A program made the position numbers and the translations under genes. Shown piece by piece: positions 41,729 to 51,125 of a stretch of DNA of 52,873 nt. Source of the stretch: DASZBR01 sp033763845 (GTDB lineage Bacteria > Pseudomonadota > Gammaproteobacteria > DASZBR01); the NCBI GenBank assembly GCA_033763845.1, contig JANRJR010000058.1:1-52873 (forward strand), in the 5' to 3' direction. Position 1 is the first letter of the stretch. Every line of letters begins with the position of its first letter. A model generated the notes under the pieces. The model had not been told where the DNA came from, ran no database searches, and saw only the letters and a list, made by a program, of their open reading frames with translations.

Positions 41729-43308
41729 CCAAATATATTTTTATTACAGGCGGTGTCATTTCTTCATTAGGAAAGGGAATCGCTTCCGCTTCACTCGGCG
41801 CGATTTTAGAAGCCCGTGGACTTTCCGTCACACTGATAAAATTAGACCCCTATTTGAACGTTGATCCCGGCACAATGAGCCCGCTTCAACACGGCGAAGT
41901 ATTTGTCACAGCAGACGGCGCAGAAACGGATTTAGACCTAGGTCACTACGAACGATTTGTACGCGTCACACTTTCACGCGACAATAATTTCACCGCTGGA
42001 AAAGTCTATGCCAATGTATTACGCAAAGAACGCCAAGGCGATTATTTAGGTGGAACCGTTCAAGTTATTCCTCATGTGACCGACGAAATTAAATTATGTA
42101 TTTCAAACGCTGCAAAAAATGCCGATGTCGCAATTGTTGAAATTGGTGGTACCGTTGGTGATATCGAATCATTGCCCTTTTTAGAAGCCATTCGACAAAT
42201 GCGAATTGAATTGGGCTCTTCGCAGACTTTATTTATTCATCTTGCATTAGTACCTTATATTCCCACCAGTGGCGAAATTAAAACCAAACCCGCGCAACAT
42301 TCCGTTAAAGAATTACGCTCGATTGGTATACAACCGGATATTTTAATTTGCCGTTCTGAAAAAAATATCCCTCAAGACGCACAAAATAAAATAGCGCTAT
42401 TTACAAACGTCGAAAAAGCGGGTGTTATATCTTTACCTGATATGCCCAGCATTTATGAAATTCCCCTAATGCTGCATCAGCAAAAATTGGATGACTTGGT
42501 CGCTGAAAAATTACATCTTAAAACAAAACCCGCGGATTTAATGGATTGGCAGAAAGTTGTCGATGCGGAAAGAAATCCTGAAAAAACAATCAATATAGCA
42601 ATGGTTGGAAAATATGTGGGCATGGCAGATTGCTATAAATCACTCGCCGAAGCTATTCGACATGCAGGCATTAAGACTCGCACGAAAATTAATATTTTAT
42701 ACATCGACGCCGAACAATTAGAAAAAACCGGCGAGAGTTTATTGCAAAATATCCAAGGCATTATTGTTCCTGGCGGATTTGGTCAACGGGGTATCGAAGG
42801 AAAAATTAAAGCAGTTCAATATGCACGCGAAAATAAAATTCCGTATTTAGGGATTTGTTTAGGTATGCAAGTAGCGGTCGTTGAATTTGCACGCAATGTC
42901 GCAAAAATGTCTGATGCCAATAGCACAGAATTTAATCCGAAAACCGCTCATCCTGTTATTGCCTTGACCAGCGAATGTATTGATAAAAAAGATTTAGGCG
43001 GCACAATGCGCTTAGGAAATCAAATCTGCTTATTAGAAAAAGAGTCGCGTTCTGCAAAGATCTATGGAAAAAATGAAATTCAAGAGCGTCATCGTCATCG
43101 TTATGAAGTGAATCAAGATTTGTTACCAAAACTAAAAGAAGCCGGATTAAGTATCGCGGGAGTTTCCAAAGAAACCAGTCTGGTCGAGATGATTGAATTA
43201 AAAGATCACCCCTGGTTCGTGGCCTGTCAATTCCACCCCGAATTTACATCAACACCGCGCGATGGTCATCCATTATTCAAAAGCTTTATAGAAACCTGTG
43301 GCAATTAA
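41725..43308 (+). CDS. pyrG: CTP synthase
   Basis: A 527-residue enzyme converting UTP to CTP with glutamine and ATP. It starts with GTG at 41725, giving MTKYIFITGGVISSLGKG, with GGTGG 6 nt upstream and a GTGA overlap with the hemF stop. An in-frame ATG 12 nt earlier has a ribosome site too close. Motifs are DPGTMSPLQHGEVFV and GGTVGDIESLPFLEAIRQ in the synthetase domain, and LGICLGMQ (nucleophile Cys) with QFHPEFTSTP in the glutaminase domain. Convergent with the Hfq-like gene, with a 4-nt overlap. Confidence 0.96.
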   Translation: MTKYIFITGGVISSLGKGIASASLGAILEARGLSVTLIKLDPYLNVDPGTMSPLQHGEVFVTADGAETDLDLGHYERFVRVTLSRDNNFTAGKVYANVLRKERQGDYLGGTVQVIPHVTDEIKLCISNAAKNADVAIVEIGGTVGDIESLPFLEAIRQMRIELGSSQTLFIHLALVPYIPTSGEIKTKPAQHSVKELRSIGIQPDILICRSEKNIPQDAQNKIALFTNVEKAGVISLPDMPSIYEIPLMLHQQKLDDLVAEKLHLKTKPADLMDWQKVVDAERNPEKTINIAMVGKYVGMADCYKSLAEAIRHAGIKTRTKINILYIDAEQLEKTGESLLQNIQGIIVPGGFGQRGIEGKIKAVQYARENKIPYLGICLGMQVAVVEFARNVAKMSDANSTEFNPKTAHPVIALTSECIDKKDLGGTMRLGNQICLLEKESRSAKIYGKNEIQERHRHRYEVNQDLLPKLKEAGLSIAGVSKETSLVEMIELKDHPWFVACQFHPEFTSTPRDGHPLFKSFIETCGN

Positions 43309-43505
43309 GTTATCAATGAAGGATCAACAATGGTGCTGATGTATTTTTTATAGATCATCTGCACGATGGGGCACCCAAGAAAAATAACGCTTTGGTTGGC
43401 TGCCATGATTTTTCCCGTAAGCTTAATTCCGCTTTTCAAAAAAATAAAAACTTCCACTTTGTTATCAATCAATCCTTTTATATATTTTTCCTCAACACTA
43501 CCCAT
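43305..43505 (-). CDS. Hfq-like Sm-fold RNA-binding protein (divergent paralogue)
   Basis: A 66-residue protein aligning without gaps to residues 5-66 of E. coli Hfq. It keeps the Sm1 stretch (FIFLKSGIKLTGKI), the Gln corresponding to Q41, Q52, the Sm2 stretch QMIYKKYISTIV, and K56. Changes are Q8 to Glu, Y25 to Phe, Q33 to Thr, F42 to Ser, H57 to Lys (YKK for YKH), and loss of the rim arginines R16/R17 to Ile/Asp. It also lacks the long disordered tail. AGGAAGG precedes the ATG. It lies 54 nt after the LuxR-type gene on the same strand. It is likely a second Hfq with altered RNA preference; that is inference. Confidence 0.86.
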   Translation of the reverse strand: MGSVEEKYIKGLIDNKVEVFIFLKSGIKLTGKIMAANQSVIFLGCPIVQMIYKKYISTIVDPSLIT

Positions 43506-43559
43506 TTTCTGCCTTCCTCTAACTCACTACATAAAGGGAGAGAATTTTATAAAGTTAAA

Positions 43560-44396
43560 TTAAAAAAAAATGTCGTGGATTTGATCGGACAAAATGCGGT
43601 TTTGCCAATACGCTCGGACTAATTCACTACGACTGGATATGCCAAGCTTTTTCTTAAGGCGCTCAAAATACGTTTCGACCGTGCGCAACGAAACAACCAA
43701 TCTACTCGCAATCCGTTTCAATTGTTTGCCGTGTGCCAACAATGACAAACAATAGTATTCTTTCACAGATAACACCACATCTCTATTTTGATACTTAAGA
43801 TAATAACGCCTTGGTAAAGGTGATGAAGGACGAGAAGTAAAAAAATCTGGCATGATGGCCGTATTTTTAGGCTTGAGAAGATATTGATTTGCAACACGAA
43901 GCGGCTGTTGACAAACCTTCTGCACCATCTTTTTTGATTTATCCTTGTAGTAATGCACAAATTTTTCAAATAAATCAAAATTCTCTAAGTATTTTTGATA
44001 TGCTTGTGCATGATGAACATCAAATATAAAGATCTCGTTGCGATCCTCATATTTTCGTGAAATCATCATAGGGTTAGCGATACCAAATTGATCGCGCGAC
44101 TCACGGGTTATCTCGTCTGACCAACCAAAAACATTACTTTTATCCATACTAGGAAACGTAACACCATCAGCAAACTGATCGTAAAATGTGAAACCAATCG
44201 GTGGTAGCTTTTCTTGAGCCAATATTTTTTCAGGCCAACCGTGTTTATCACATAAAAAATAATATTCCCCGTTAGGATAAACAACGACATGTCCAAAAAA
44301 ATGGGATTTTATATTTCCGAAAAAAGGCTGAACAATATCAGAAATGTTAGACATATAATTAAACGAAGGATGCACCAAAATTTCTTTTGTTGTCAT
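43560..44396 (-). CDS. LuxR-type transcriptional regulator with unrecognised sensor domain
   Basis: A 278-residue protein (start MTTKEILVHPSF, with AGGAGG unusually close, 2 nt upstream). The frame is open further, to a TTG at 44513. The last 65 residues are a LuxR HTH: LSVKEYYCLSLLAHGKQLKR, then VSLRTVETYFERLKKKLGIS. The first 210 residues contain FFGNIKSHFFGHVVVYPNG and look like a PAS/GAF-like sensor with many aromatics; no autoinducer pocket was recognised. Similar regulators occur in Legionella (LpnR type). It is probably co-transcribed with the Hfq-like gene downstream, with a dyad in front. Confidence 0.78.
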   Translation of the reverse strand: MTTKEILVHPSFNYMSNISDIVQPFFGNIKSHFFGHVVVYPNGEYYFLCDKHGWPEKILAQEKLPPIGFTFYDQFADGVTFPSMDKSNVFGWSDEITRESRDQFGIANPMMISRKYEDRNEIFIFDVHHAQAYQKYLENFDLFEKFVHYYKDKSKKMVQKVCQQPLRVANQYLLKPKNTAIMPDFFTSRPSSPLPRRYYLKYQNRDVVLSVKEYYCLSLLAHGKQLKRIASRLVVSLRTVETYFERLKKKLGISSRSELVRAYWQNRILSDQIHDIFF

Positions 44397-44524
44397 ATCC
44401 TCCTTTAGAGGCTTATCTTTTAGCTTCACGCAATATCCTATAACATTTAGACTATAATAATATAAGCACGACTTCATTTGTCCGTAAAAACATCTGACAG
44501 ACTTAATATTCAACAGTGCATATC

Positions 44525-44558
44525 ATAGAATACCTGTAAATAACTAGGTATACTCTAT
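44525..44558. promoter_or_regulatory. lux-box-like dyad between the regulator and the zinc-ribbon gene
   Basis: TACCT-N10-AGGTA (44531-44550) is a 20-bp dyad the size of a lux box, flanked by ATAGA (44525-44529) and TCTAT (44554-44558) as outer symmetric arms. It lies in the only gap between the LuxR-type gene and the divergent small gene, and overlaps the latter's start region. It is a possible operator. Confidence 0.5.
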
Positions 44559-44736
44559 GAACCCTACAAATAGCGCTACAAATGGCCCACTTTACTCTTG
44601 CCCTACTTGCTTAAAATGGTTTCCAGCTGACACGGCTATTGTGTCACAAAAAAATGGCTGGAAAAAATATTTTTGCAGCTCAACGTGTCAAAGCCAATCG
44701 GAGACTACTCTCGAAAATGCTGAAAGAACTTCCTAA
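44557..44736 (+). CDS. 59-residue zinc-ribbon protein (YacG-like)
   Basis: The ORF is too small for routine calls. It reads MNPTNSATNGPLYSCPTC, then a Trp/Lys-rich middle, then KKYFCSSTCQS. The CPTC...FCSxxC pairing is that of YacG-type zinc proteins (YacG inhibits DNA gyrase), but the DLG/WAAE tail of YacG is missing. Only a weak AGG lies upstream. It ends 2 nt before the convergent pncB stop. Conserved paired cysteines support a real product; the relation to YacG is by motif only. Confidence 0.6.
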   Translation: MNPTNSATNGPLYSCPTCLKWFPADTAIVSQKNGWKKYFCSSTCQSQSETTLENAERTS

Positions 44737-44738
44737 GC

Positions 44739-46136
44739 TCACACATTCTGCTTCATTTTTAAAATCAAATTCATTCGTAACTCAAACAAATTTTTCTCTA
44801 ATCCCACTGGATAAACGTGGGGATTCAAAAACCGCCGTATAGCGGAATGGAATAATTTAAGTTGCTTGAAAGTTCTTTCACGAGAAGCAGTGATTTCTGG
44901 AACAGAGTAAACACATTTACCCTTTTTAAAAATATTTTTTAATAATTCTTCTCCCTTCGTTCCTTTAGGAATTTTTTTACGTCGCGTCGAATCTAACATA
45001 TCAATCATTAATGCACTGTCTGGCAAACCTGTTAATTCATCATAAATACAATCAGCCATCGCACCTGATTTTTTATTGTAAAAACGTTTTACTCTTAGCA
45101 TTCCCGGCGTAGAAATTTTTGCGTTTTGCTCAGATAATTTTAATTTGTATTCCCATTTTCCGCCTTTAGGACGAATCGCGCTTAATTTATAAATGCCATC
45201 TAACGCAGGTTGGTCATACGCGGTTGCTAATTTCGTTCCCACTGCCCATATATCAATTTTAGCTTTTTGCTCTTTCAAGCTTTCGATAATGTATTCATCT
45301 AAGTCATTGCTCGCCATAATATGTGCATTTTTTAATCCGGCTTTATCGAGAATTTTTCGTGCCTTAATACTAAGATACGCCAAATCACCTGAATCCAATC
45401 GAATACCCAATAATTTTTTGCCAATCTTAATAGCTTTTTTCACACCCGCTAAACTATCAAACGTATCCACCAATAAATAACAATTATCTGGCATCGTACT
45501 CGCAAATTTTTCAAACGCTTCGTCTTCTGTCGCAAATGCGGTCACCCAACTATGCGCATGCGTTCCACGAATAGGAATGCCATATTTTTTTCCGGCTAAA
45601 ACATTAGACGTTCCAACACATCCTCCAATGTAGGCCGAACGACTTGCGGTTAATCCGCCATCAGGACCTTGTGCACGACGCAAACCAAATTCAATCACCG
45701 GTTCGCCTTTTGCGGCATAACAAATACGCGATGCTTTTGTTGCAACCAATGTTGCAAAATTAATACTGTTCAATATAGCCGTTTCTAATAATTGACATTG
45801 AATTAACGGCCCTTTAACACGCACCAACGGTTCTTGCGGAAAAACCACCGTACCTTCTTCTACCGCTTCCACATCAACGGTGAGTTTCATGTTTTTTAAA
45901 TAGTCTAAAAAATCTTTGGGAAAATACTGTGATAAATAATCAACATCAGACGGCTCTAATTTAAATTGCTCTATATATTCAATGACATTCGCTAAACCGG
46001 CCGCAATCGCATATCCGCTCTTAAACGGATTGCGCCTGTAAATAACATGAAAAACGGCTTCATGTTCAGCCATGCCAGACTTCCAATACCCATAGGCCAT
46101 GGTGAATTGATAAAGATCAGTCGAGAGCGTATTCAA
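44739..46136 (-). CDS. pncB: Nicotinate phosphoribosyltransferase
   Basis: A 465-residue enzyme that salvages nicotinate into NAD via nicotinate mononucleotide. The opening LSTDLYQFTMAYGYWKSG, EFGLRRAQGPDGGLTASRSAY, RGTHAHSWV (with the catalytic His) and IRLDSGDLAYLS fit the larger Gram-positive-like subfamily. The start is 48 nt from the divergent aconitase ATG. Confidence 0.94.
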   Translation of the reverse strand: MNTLSTDLYQFTMAYGYWKSGMAEHEAVFHVIYRRNPFKSGYAIAAGLANVIEYIEQFKLEPSDVDYLSQYFPKDFLDYLKNMKLTVDVEAVEEGTVVFPQEPLVRVKGPLIQCQLLETAILNSINFATLVATKASRICYAAKGEPVIEFGLRRAQGPDGGLTASRSAYIGGCVGTSNVLAGKKYGIPIRGTHAHSWVTAFATEDEAFEKFASTMPDNCYLLVDTFDSLAGVKKAIKIGKKLLGIRLDSGDLAYLSIKARKILDKAGLKNAHIMASNDLDEYIIESLKEQKAKIDIWAVGTKLATAYDQPALDGIYKLSAIRPKGGKWEYKLKLSEQNAKISTPGMLRVKRFYNKKSGAMADCIYDELTGLPDSALMIDMLDSTRRKKIPKGTKGEELLKNIFKKGKCVYSVPEITASRERTFKQLKLFHSAIRRFLNPHVYPVGLEKNLFELRMNLILKMKQNV

Positions 46137-46184
46137 AGCTATAAATCCCCTGCTAAACTAAGCGTCTATTACAAGGAGGTCATT

Positions 46185-48122
46185 ATGGCACATAACGTTG
46201 CGCAAAAACTTATCGCAGCTCATCTGGTTGAAGGCGAAATGAAAATTGGTGAGGAAATTGGCCTCAAAATTGACCAAACCCTCTGCCAAGATGCCACCGG
46301 AACCATGGTGATGCTGGAATGCGAAGCCATGAAATTACCCCACACGAAAGCAGAAGTTTCTGTGCAATATGTTGATCACAATCTCTTACAAACGGATTTC
46401 AAAAACGCTGATGATCATATTTTTCTCCGTTCCGCCTGCCAAAAATTTGGCGTATGGTTTAGTCGTCCCGGTAACGGCGTTAGCCATCCGGTTCATATGG
46501 AAAGATTCGGAGTCCCGGGCAAAACATTATTAGGTTCTGATAGTCATACCTGCGCTGGCGGATCATTAGGCATGCTAGCAATGGGTGCTGGTGGAATTGA
46601 AGTTGCGATGGCGATGTCAGGAAAAGCTTTTCACGTAAAAATGCCAAAGATATGGGGCATTCGATTAATTGGAAAATTACCCGACTGGGTTAGCGCGAAA
46701 GATATTATTTTAGAATTATTACGTCGACATGACGTCAAAGGTGGATTGGGCAAAATCATGGAATATTACGGCCCAGGTTTAAAATATTTATCTGCCATGG
46801 ACAGACATGTTATTGCAAACATGGGCGCAGAATTAGGCGCAACCGCGAGTGTATTTCCGTCCGATAAAATTACCCTCGAATTTTTAAAACAACAAAATCG
46901 CGAAGAAGATTGGAGTGAGCTCGTTGCAGATAAAAATGCAAAGTATGACGAATATACTGAGATTGATTTATCCGAATTAGAACCTCTCATTGCATTACCC
47001 AGCTCACCAGGCAATGTAGTACCTGTCAGAGAAGTAGCGGGAAAAGAAATTTATCAAGTGATGATTGGTTCTTCTGCGAATCCAGGCATGCGCGATTTTG
47101 CAGTGCCTGCAATGATGGTCGACGGCAAACAAATCAGCGATAAAGTGTCTTTTGATATAAATCCCACATCACGACAAATTTTGGAAAGTTTAATTGAACA
47201 TAAATATTTAGAAAAATTAGTGCGCGCAGGTGGGCGCATCCATCAAGCTGGATGTAATGGCTGTATTGGAATGGGACAAGCACCGGCAACCCACAAAATT
47301 AGCTTACGAACCGTACCTCGCAATTTTCCCGGACGCTCTGGAACAAAAGACGATCTAGTATATTTATGCAGCCCTGAAACTGCAGCCGCCTCGGCACTTA
47401 TGGGTGTAATTACTGATCCGCGAACCTTAAATATGACGTATCCCAAATTCCGCGAACCCAAAAAAGTCAAAATTAATACGTTAATGCTAGTAGAACCGCC
47501 TCGTGATGGAAGCAAAGTTCAATTGGAAAAAGGTCCCAACATTCAACCGCTCCCAGATTTCCCCGAATTAAAAAATGATATTTCGGGTCCTGTATTAATT
47601 AAAGTCGGCGATAATATTTCTACTGATACGATCATGCCAGCTGGCGCTGAAGTATTACCGTATCGCAGCAATATTCCTGCTATCAGTGAGTTTGTATTTG
47701 CCCAAGTTGATACAACCTTTCCTGAACGTGCAAAACCCTATCAAAAATCAGGTTGTATTATTGTTGGCGGCGAAAACTATGGACAAGGTTCCAGTCGAGA
47801 ACATGCTGCGATTGCTCCACGTTATTTAGGCGTCGAAGCAGTTATTGCCAAAAACTTTGCGCGTATTCACGGCCAAAATTTAGTCGATTTTGGGATCATC
47901 CCCCTGTATTTCAAAAATCACGAGGATTATAACGATATTCAACAAGGGGATATTCTCGAAATTGCCCATGTACGCGAAAACGTTCAAAAAGGCGGGGATA
48001 TTAGCGTTTTTAATAAGACGCGAAACAAGACATATTCGTGCGAGCACCATATGAGCCCACGTCAAATTCAGGTACTATTGGCCGGTGGACTAATTAATAG
48101 CGTCAAGGCAAATAACACATGA
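46185..48122 (+). CDS. Aconitate hydratase (short, mitochondrial-like type)
   Basis: A 645-residue [4Fe-4S] enzyme interconverting citrate and isocitrate. The ATG at 46185 has AAGGAGGT 6 nt upstream; the reading frame before it lies inside pncB and is not coding. Cluster Cys residues lie in SDSHTCAGGSLG and HQAGCNGCIGMG. The C-terminal swivel domain has GDNISTDTIMPAG and GGENYGQGSSREHAAIAPRYL. Its length is that of the Aquifex-type bacterial aconitase, not the 890-residue AcnA. It is the first gene of the acn-hemB-ppk-thioesterase run. Confidence 0.93.
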   Translation: MAHNVAQKLIAAHLVEGEMKIGEEIGLKIDQTLCQDATGTMVMLECEAMKLPHTKAEVSVQYVDHNLLQTDFKNADDHIFLRSACQKFGVWFSRPGNGVSHPVHMERFGVPGKTLLGSDSHTCAGGSLGMLAMGAGGIEVAMAMSGKAFHVKMPKIWGIRLIGKLPDWVSAKDIILELLRRHDVKGGLGKIMEYYGPGLKYLSAMDRHVIANMGAELGATASVFPSDKITLEFLKQQNREEDWSELVADKNAKYDEYTEIDLSELEPLIALPSSPGNVVPVREVAGKEIYQVMIGSSANPGMRDFAVPAMMVDGKQISDKVSFDINPTSRQILESLIEHKYLEKLVRAGGRIHQAGCNGCIGMGQAPATHKISLRTVPRNFPGRSGTKDDLVYLCSPETAAASALMGVITDPRTLNMTYPKFREPKKVKINTLMLVEPPRDGSKVQLEKGPNIQPLPDFPELKNDISGPVLIKVGDNISTDTIMPAGAEVLPYRSNIPAISEFVFAQVDTTFPERAKPYQKSGCIIVGGENYGQGSSREHAAIAPRYLGVEAVIAKNFARIHGQNLVDFGIIPLYFKNHEDYNDIQQGDILEIAHVRENVQKGGDISVFNKTRNKTYSCEHHMSPRQIQVLLAGGLINSVKANNT

Positions 48123-49141
48123 CTACCACTACCATACTTAAACGTACGTTTCCTCAAACACGTCTTCGACGTATGCGCATGAAACCCTTTACACGTCGCC
48201 TGATGCAAGAAAATCATTTAACGGTTAATGATTTAATTTATCCTGTTTTTATTTGCGAAGGTAAAAACCAAGTTCAACCGGTAGGGAAAATGCCGGGTAT
48301 CGAGCGTTTAAGCATTGATATGTTGCTTAAAGAAGCAGAAACACTGTCACAACTACATATCCCCGCTATTGCTTTATTCCCTGTATTAGATGTTTCCAAA
48401 AAAACTAACGACGGAAAAGAAGCCTATAATCCTAAAGGCTTATTGCAAACTGCTGCACGAGAATTAAAAAAACACTTTCCCGATTTAGGCTTAATCGCTG
48501 ATGTTGCTTTAGACCCGTTTACGACACACGGCCATGACGGAGTGTGTGATGAAAATGGCGAAGTATTAAACGATGAAACTAATGATATTTTAATCAGACA
48601 AGCAGTCTCGTATGCGGAAGCAGGAATTGATATTGTCGCACCATCTGACATGATGGACGGACGTATTGGTGAAATTCGTAAAGCGTTTGAAAAAAATAAT
48701 TTAAAAAACACAAAAATATTAGCGTATTCAGCTAAATATGCGTCCAGTTTTTATGGACCCTTTAGAGATGCTGTTGCATCATCAGGCCAATTAAAAGGCG
48801 ATAAAAAAACCTACCAAATGGATCCCGCCAATTTAAACGAAGCGATTCATGAAGTTGCAATGGATATTCAAGAAGGTGCGGATATGGTCATGGTGAAACC
48901 TGGCATGCCATATTTAGATGTTCTCAGACGTGTCAAAGATGCGTTTAGCGTTCCAACTTTCGTTTATCAAGTCAGCGGTGAATATGCGATGATTAAAGCC
49001 GCAGCAATGCAAGGCTGGTTAGATGAAAAGAAAGTCGTACTGGAATCTTTAATTGGATTTAAACGCGCAGGTGCAGATGCCATTCTCACCTATTTTGCCA
49101 AGGACGTTGCAACATGGTTAGTGGATGAAAAATTCGTCTAA
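48119..49141 (+). CDS. hemB: Delta-aminolevulinic acid dehydratase (porphobilinogen synthase)
   Basis: A 340-residue enzyme joining two 5-aminolevulinate molecules. The two active-site lysines are in AYSAKYASSFYGPF and VMVKPGMPYLD. DPFTTHGHDGV has Asp where zinc-dependent forms have Cys, so this is the metal-type without the catalytic zinc triad. It overlaps the aconitase gene by 4 nt and ppk by 17 nt. Confidence 0.96.
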   Translation: MTTTTILKRTFPQTRLRRMRMKPFTRRLMQENHLTVNDLIYPVFICEGKNQVQPVGKMPGIERLSIDMLLKEAETLSQLHIPAIALFPVLDVSKKTNDGKEAYNPKGLLQTAARELKKHFPDLGLIADVALDPFTTHGHDGVCDENGEVLNDETNDILIRQAVSYAEAGIDIVAPSDMMDGRIGEIRKAFEKNNLKNTKILAYSAKYASSFYGPFRDAVASSGQLKGDKKTYQMDPANLNEAIHEVAMDIQEGADMVMVKPGMPYLDVLRRVKDAFSVPTFVYQVSGEYAMIKAAAMQGWLDEKKVVLESLIGFKRAGADAILTYFAKDVATWLVDEKFV

Positions 49142-51125
49142 CGCAGATCTTTTTTTCGATCGCGAAATTAGTTTATTGCAATTCAATGCACGCGTATTAG
49201 AGCAAGCGCGCGGTAAATCACACCCCCTTCTTGAACGATTAAAATTTCTCTGTATTTGTTCCAGCAACATGGATGAATTTTTTGAAATCCGTGTCGGTGG
49301 ACTTCCGCCACAATTACGTAAAACCATTCGCCAATACGCTTCATTCATTGTCAAGAATCAATATGATATTTTAAATGATGAATTATTACCCGCCCTAGAA
49401 AAACATGATATTAATTTTATCTCACCCAAAAAATGGTCAGCTAAACAAGCAAAATGGCTAGAAGATTATTTTGTTGAGCATGTATTACCCGTATTAAGCC
49501 CTATTGCTTTAGATCCTGCCCACCCCATGCCGCGGTTAATTAATAAAAGTTTAAATTTTCTTGTTGAATTATCAGGACAAGATGCTTTCGGACGTGAAAG
49601 TCAATTAGCCATTGTGCACGCGCCGCGTGTACTACCACGTATTGTTGAATTGCCAAAAAAAAATAAAGAACAATATCACTTTGTCTTTCTCAGCAATATC
49701 ATCAGTACTTTTTGTGAAAAATTATTTCCTGGTTTGAAAGTCAAAGGATGTTATCAATTTCGCATTACGCGCAACAGTGACTTATTGCTCGATAAAGAAG
49801 AAATGAAAGACTTAGCGATTTCAGTCATGACAAAGCTACAAGCATTACGATACGGCAATGCAGTGCGTTTAGAAATTATTAACGACTGCCCTCAAAAATG
49901 GATAGATTATTTGCTGGAAAAACATCAGCTAACATCTAAAGAACTTTATCTGACCGATGGCCCTGTTAATTTAAGTCGCTATCTAGAACTCTATGATTTA
50001 ATTGATCGAGCAGATTTAAAATTCCAACCATTTACGCCGTCATCCCCCTCTGCTACTTTAAAAGATATCCACGAAAAAGATATTTTATTGCACCACCCCT
50101 ATGACAATTTTACGGCAATTACACATTTAATTCATGAAGCGACGCGTGACCCACATGTTATTGCCATAAAACAAACACTTTATCGAACGGGCAGCGATTC
50201 TGCTATTGTTAAAGTTTTAATTGATGCCGCACGTGCGGGGAAAGAAGTCACCGCTGTCATTGAATTGCGTGCACGGTTCGATGAAGAATCTAATGTTAAA
50301 TTAGCGAATAAATTACAAGAAGCTGGCGTACTGGTTGTTTATGGTGTTGTCGGATTTAAAACTCACGCAAAATTATTATTAATTATCCGCGAAGAAGAAG
50401 GAGAATTAAAACGGTATTGCCATCTGGGAACCGGCAATTATCACGCGAAAACCGCAAAATTATATACGGATTACGGTTTACTCACCGCAAATCCAGTGAT
50501 TGGTTTAGATGTTCAAAATGTATTTCAGCAGCTTACAGGCACGGGTAAAACCTTAAAATTAAAACAATTATTTCAAGCGCCGTTTAATTTATTTGATAAA
50601 CTCACAGAGCTCATTGATCGGGAGATTTATTTTGCGCGTCACAAACATAAAGCCTTAATTATTATTAAAATAAATGCCCTCACCGATCGTAAAATTATTC
50701 AGCATTTATATGAAGCCTCTCAGGAAGGGGTAAAAATTGAGCTAATTGTACGTGGCATGTGTTGTTTAAAACCAGGGATAAAACATTTATCTGAAAATAT
50801 TACGGTAAGATCTATCATTGGACGATTTTTAGAGCATGAGCGTGTATTTTATTTTCATAATGGTGGCGAACGGGAAATTTATTGTTCCAGTGCGGACTTA
50901 ATGGAACGTAACTTATATCATCGGATTGAAGTGTGTTTTCCCATTTTAGATAAAGATTTGGCTGCACGCGTTGAAAAGGAAAGCTTAAAATATTATTTAG
51001 ATGATTCGATTATTCGTTGGGAGTTAGATTCTGAAGGCAAATATCATTTAGTAGAAAACTCTCACAGTATTGCAGTTCAGGAAAAATTATTGGAGAAATA
51101 TCATGATTTGGAAACAAAAAGCTGA
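49125..51125 (+). CDS. ppk: Polyphosphate kinase 1
   Basis: A 666-residue enzyme that makes polyphosphate from ATP, reversibly. The N-terminal domain shows REISLLQFNARVLEQA and CSSNMDEFFEIRVGGL. The autophosphorylated His is His414 in FKTHAKLLLI, with HLGTGNYHAKTA nearby. The C-terminal FLEHERVFYFHNGG carries the second conserved His. It starts inside hemB (17-nt overlap), with a weak GTGG site. Confidence 0.95.
   Translation: MKNSSNADLFFDREISLLQFNARVLEQARGKSHPLLERLKFLCICSSNMDEFFEIRVGGLPPQLRKTIRQYASFIVKNQYDILNDELLPALEKHDINFISPKKWSAKQAKWLEDYFVEHVLPVLSPIALDPAHPMPRLINKSLNFLVELSGQDAFGRESQLAIVHAPRVLPRIVELPKKNKEQYHFVFLSNIISTFCEKLFPGLKVKGCYQFRITRNSDLLLDKEEMKDLAISVMTKLQALRYGNAVRLEIINDCPQKWIDYLLEKHQLTSKELYLTDGPVNLSRYLELYDLIDRADLKFQPFTPSSPSATLKDIHEKDILLHHPYDNFTAITHLIHEATRDPHVIAIKQTLYRTGSDSAIVKVLIDAARAGKEVTAVIELRARFDEESNVKLANKLQEAGVLVVYGVVGFKTHAKLLLIIREEEGELKRYCHLGTGNYHAKTAKLYTDYGLLTANPVIGLDVQNVFQQLTGTGKTLKLKQLFQAPFNLFDKLTELIDREIYFARHKHKALIIIKINALTDRKIIQHLYEASQEGVKIELIVRGMCCLKPGIKHLSENITVRSIIGRFLEHERVFYFHNGGEREIYCSSADLMERNLYHRIEVCFPILDKDLAARVEKESLKYYLDDSIIRWELDSEGKYHLVENSHSIAVQEKLLEKYHDLETKS

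Noticed and set aside
46047..46184. Upstream extension of the aconitase frame
   Set aside because: It lies inside pncB on the other strand; the ATG at 46185 has a perfect ribosome site and fits the family start.
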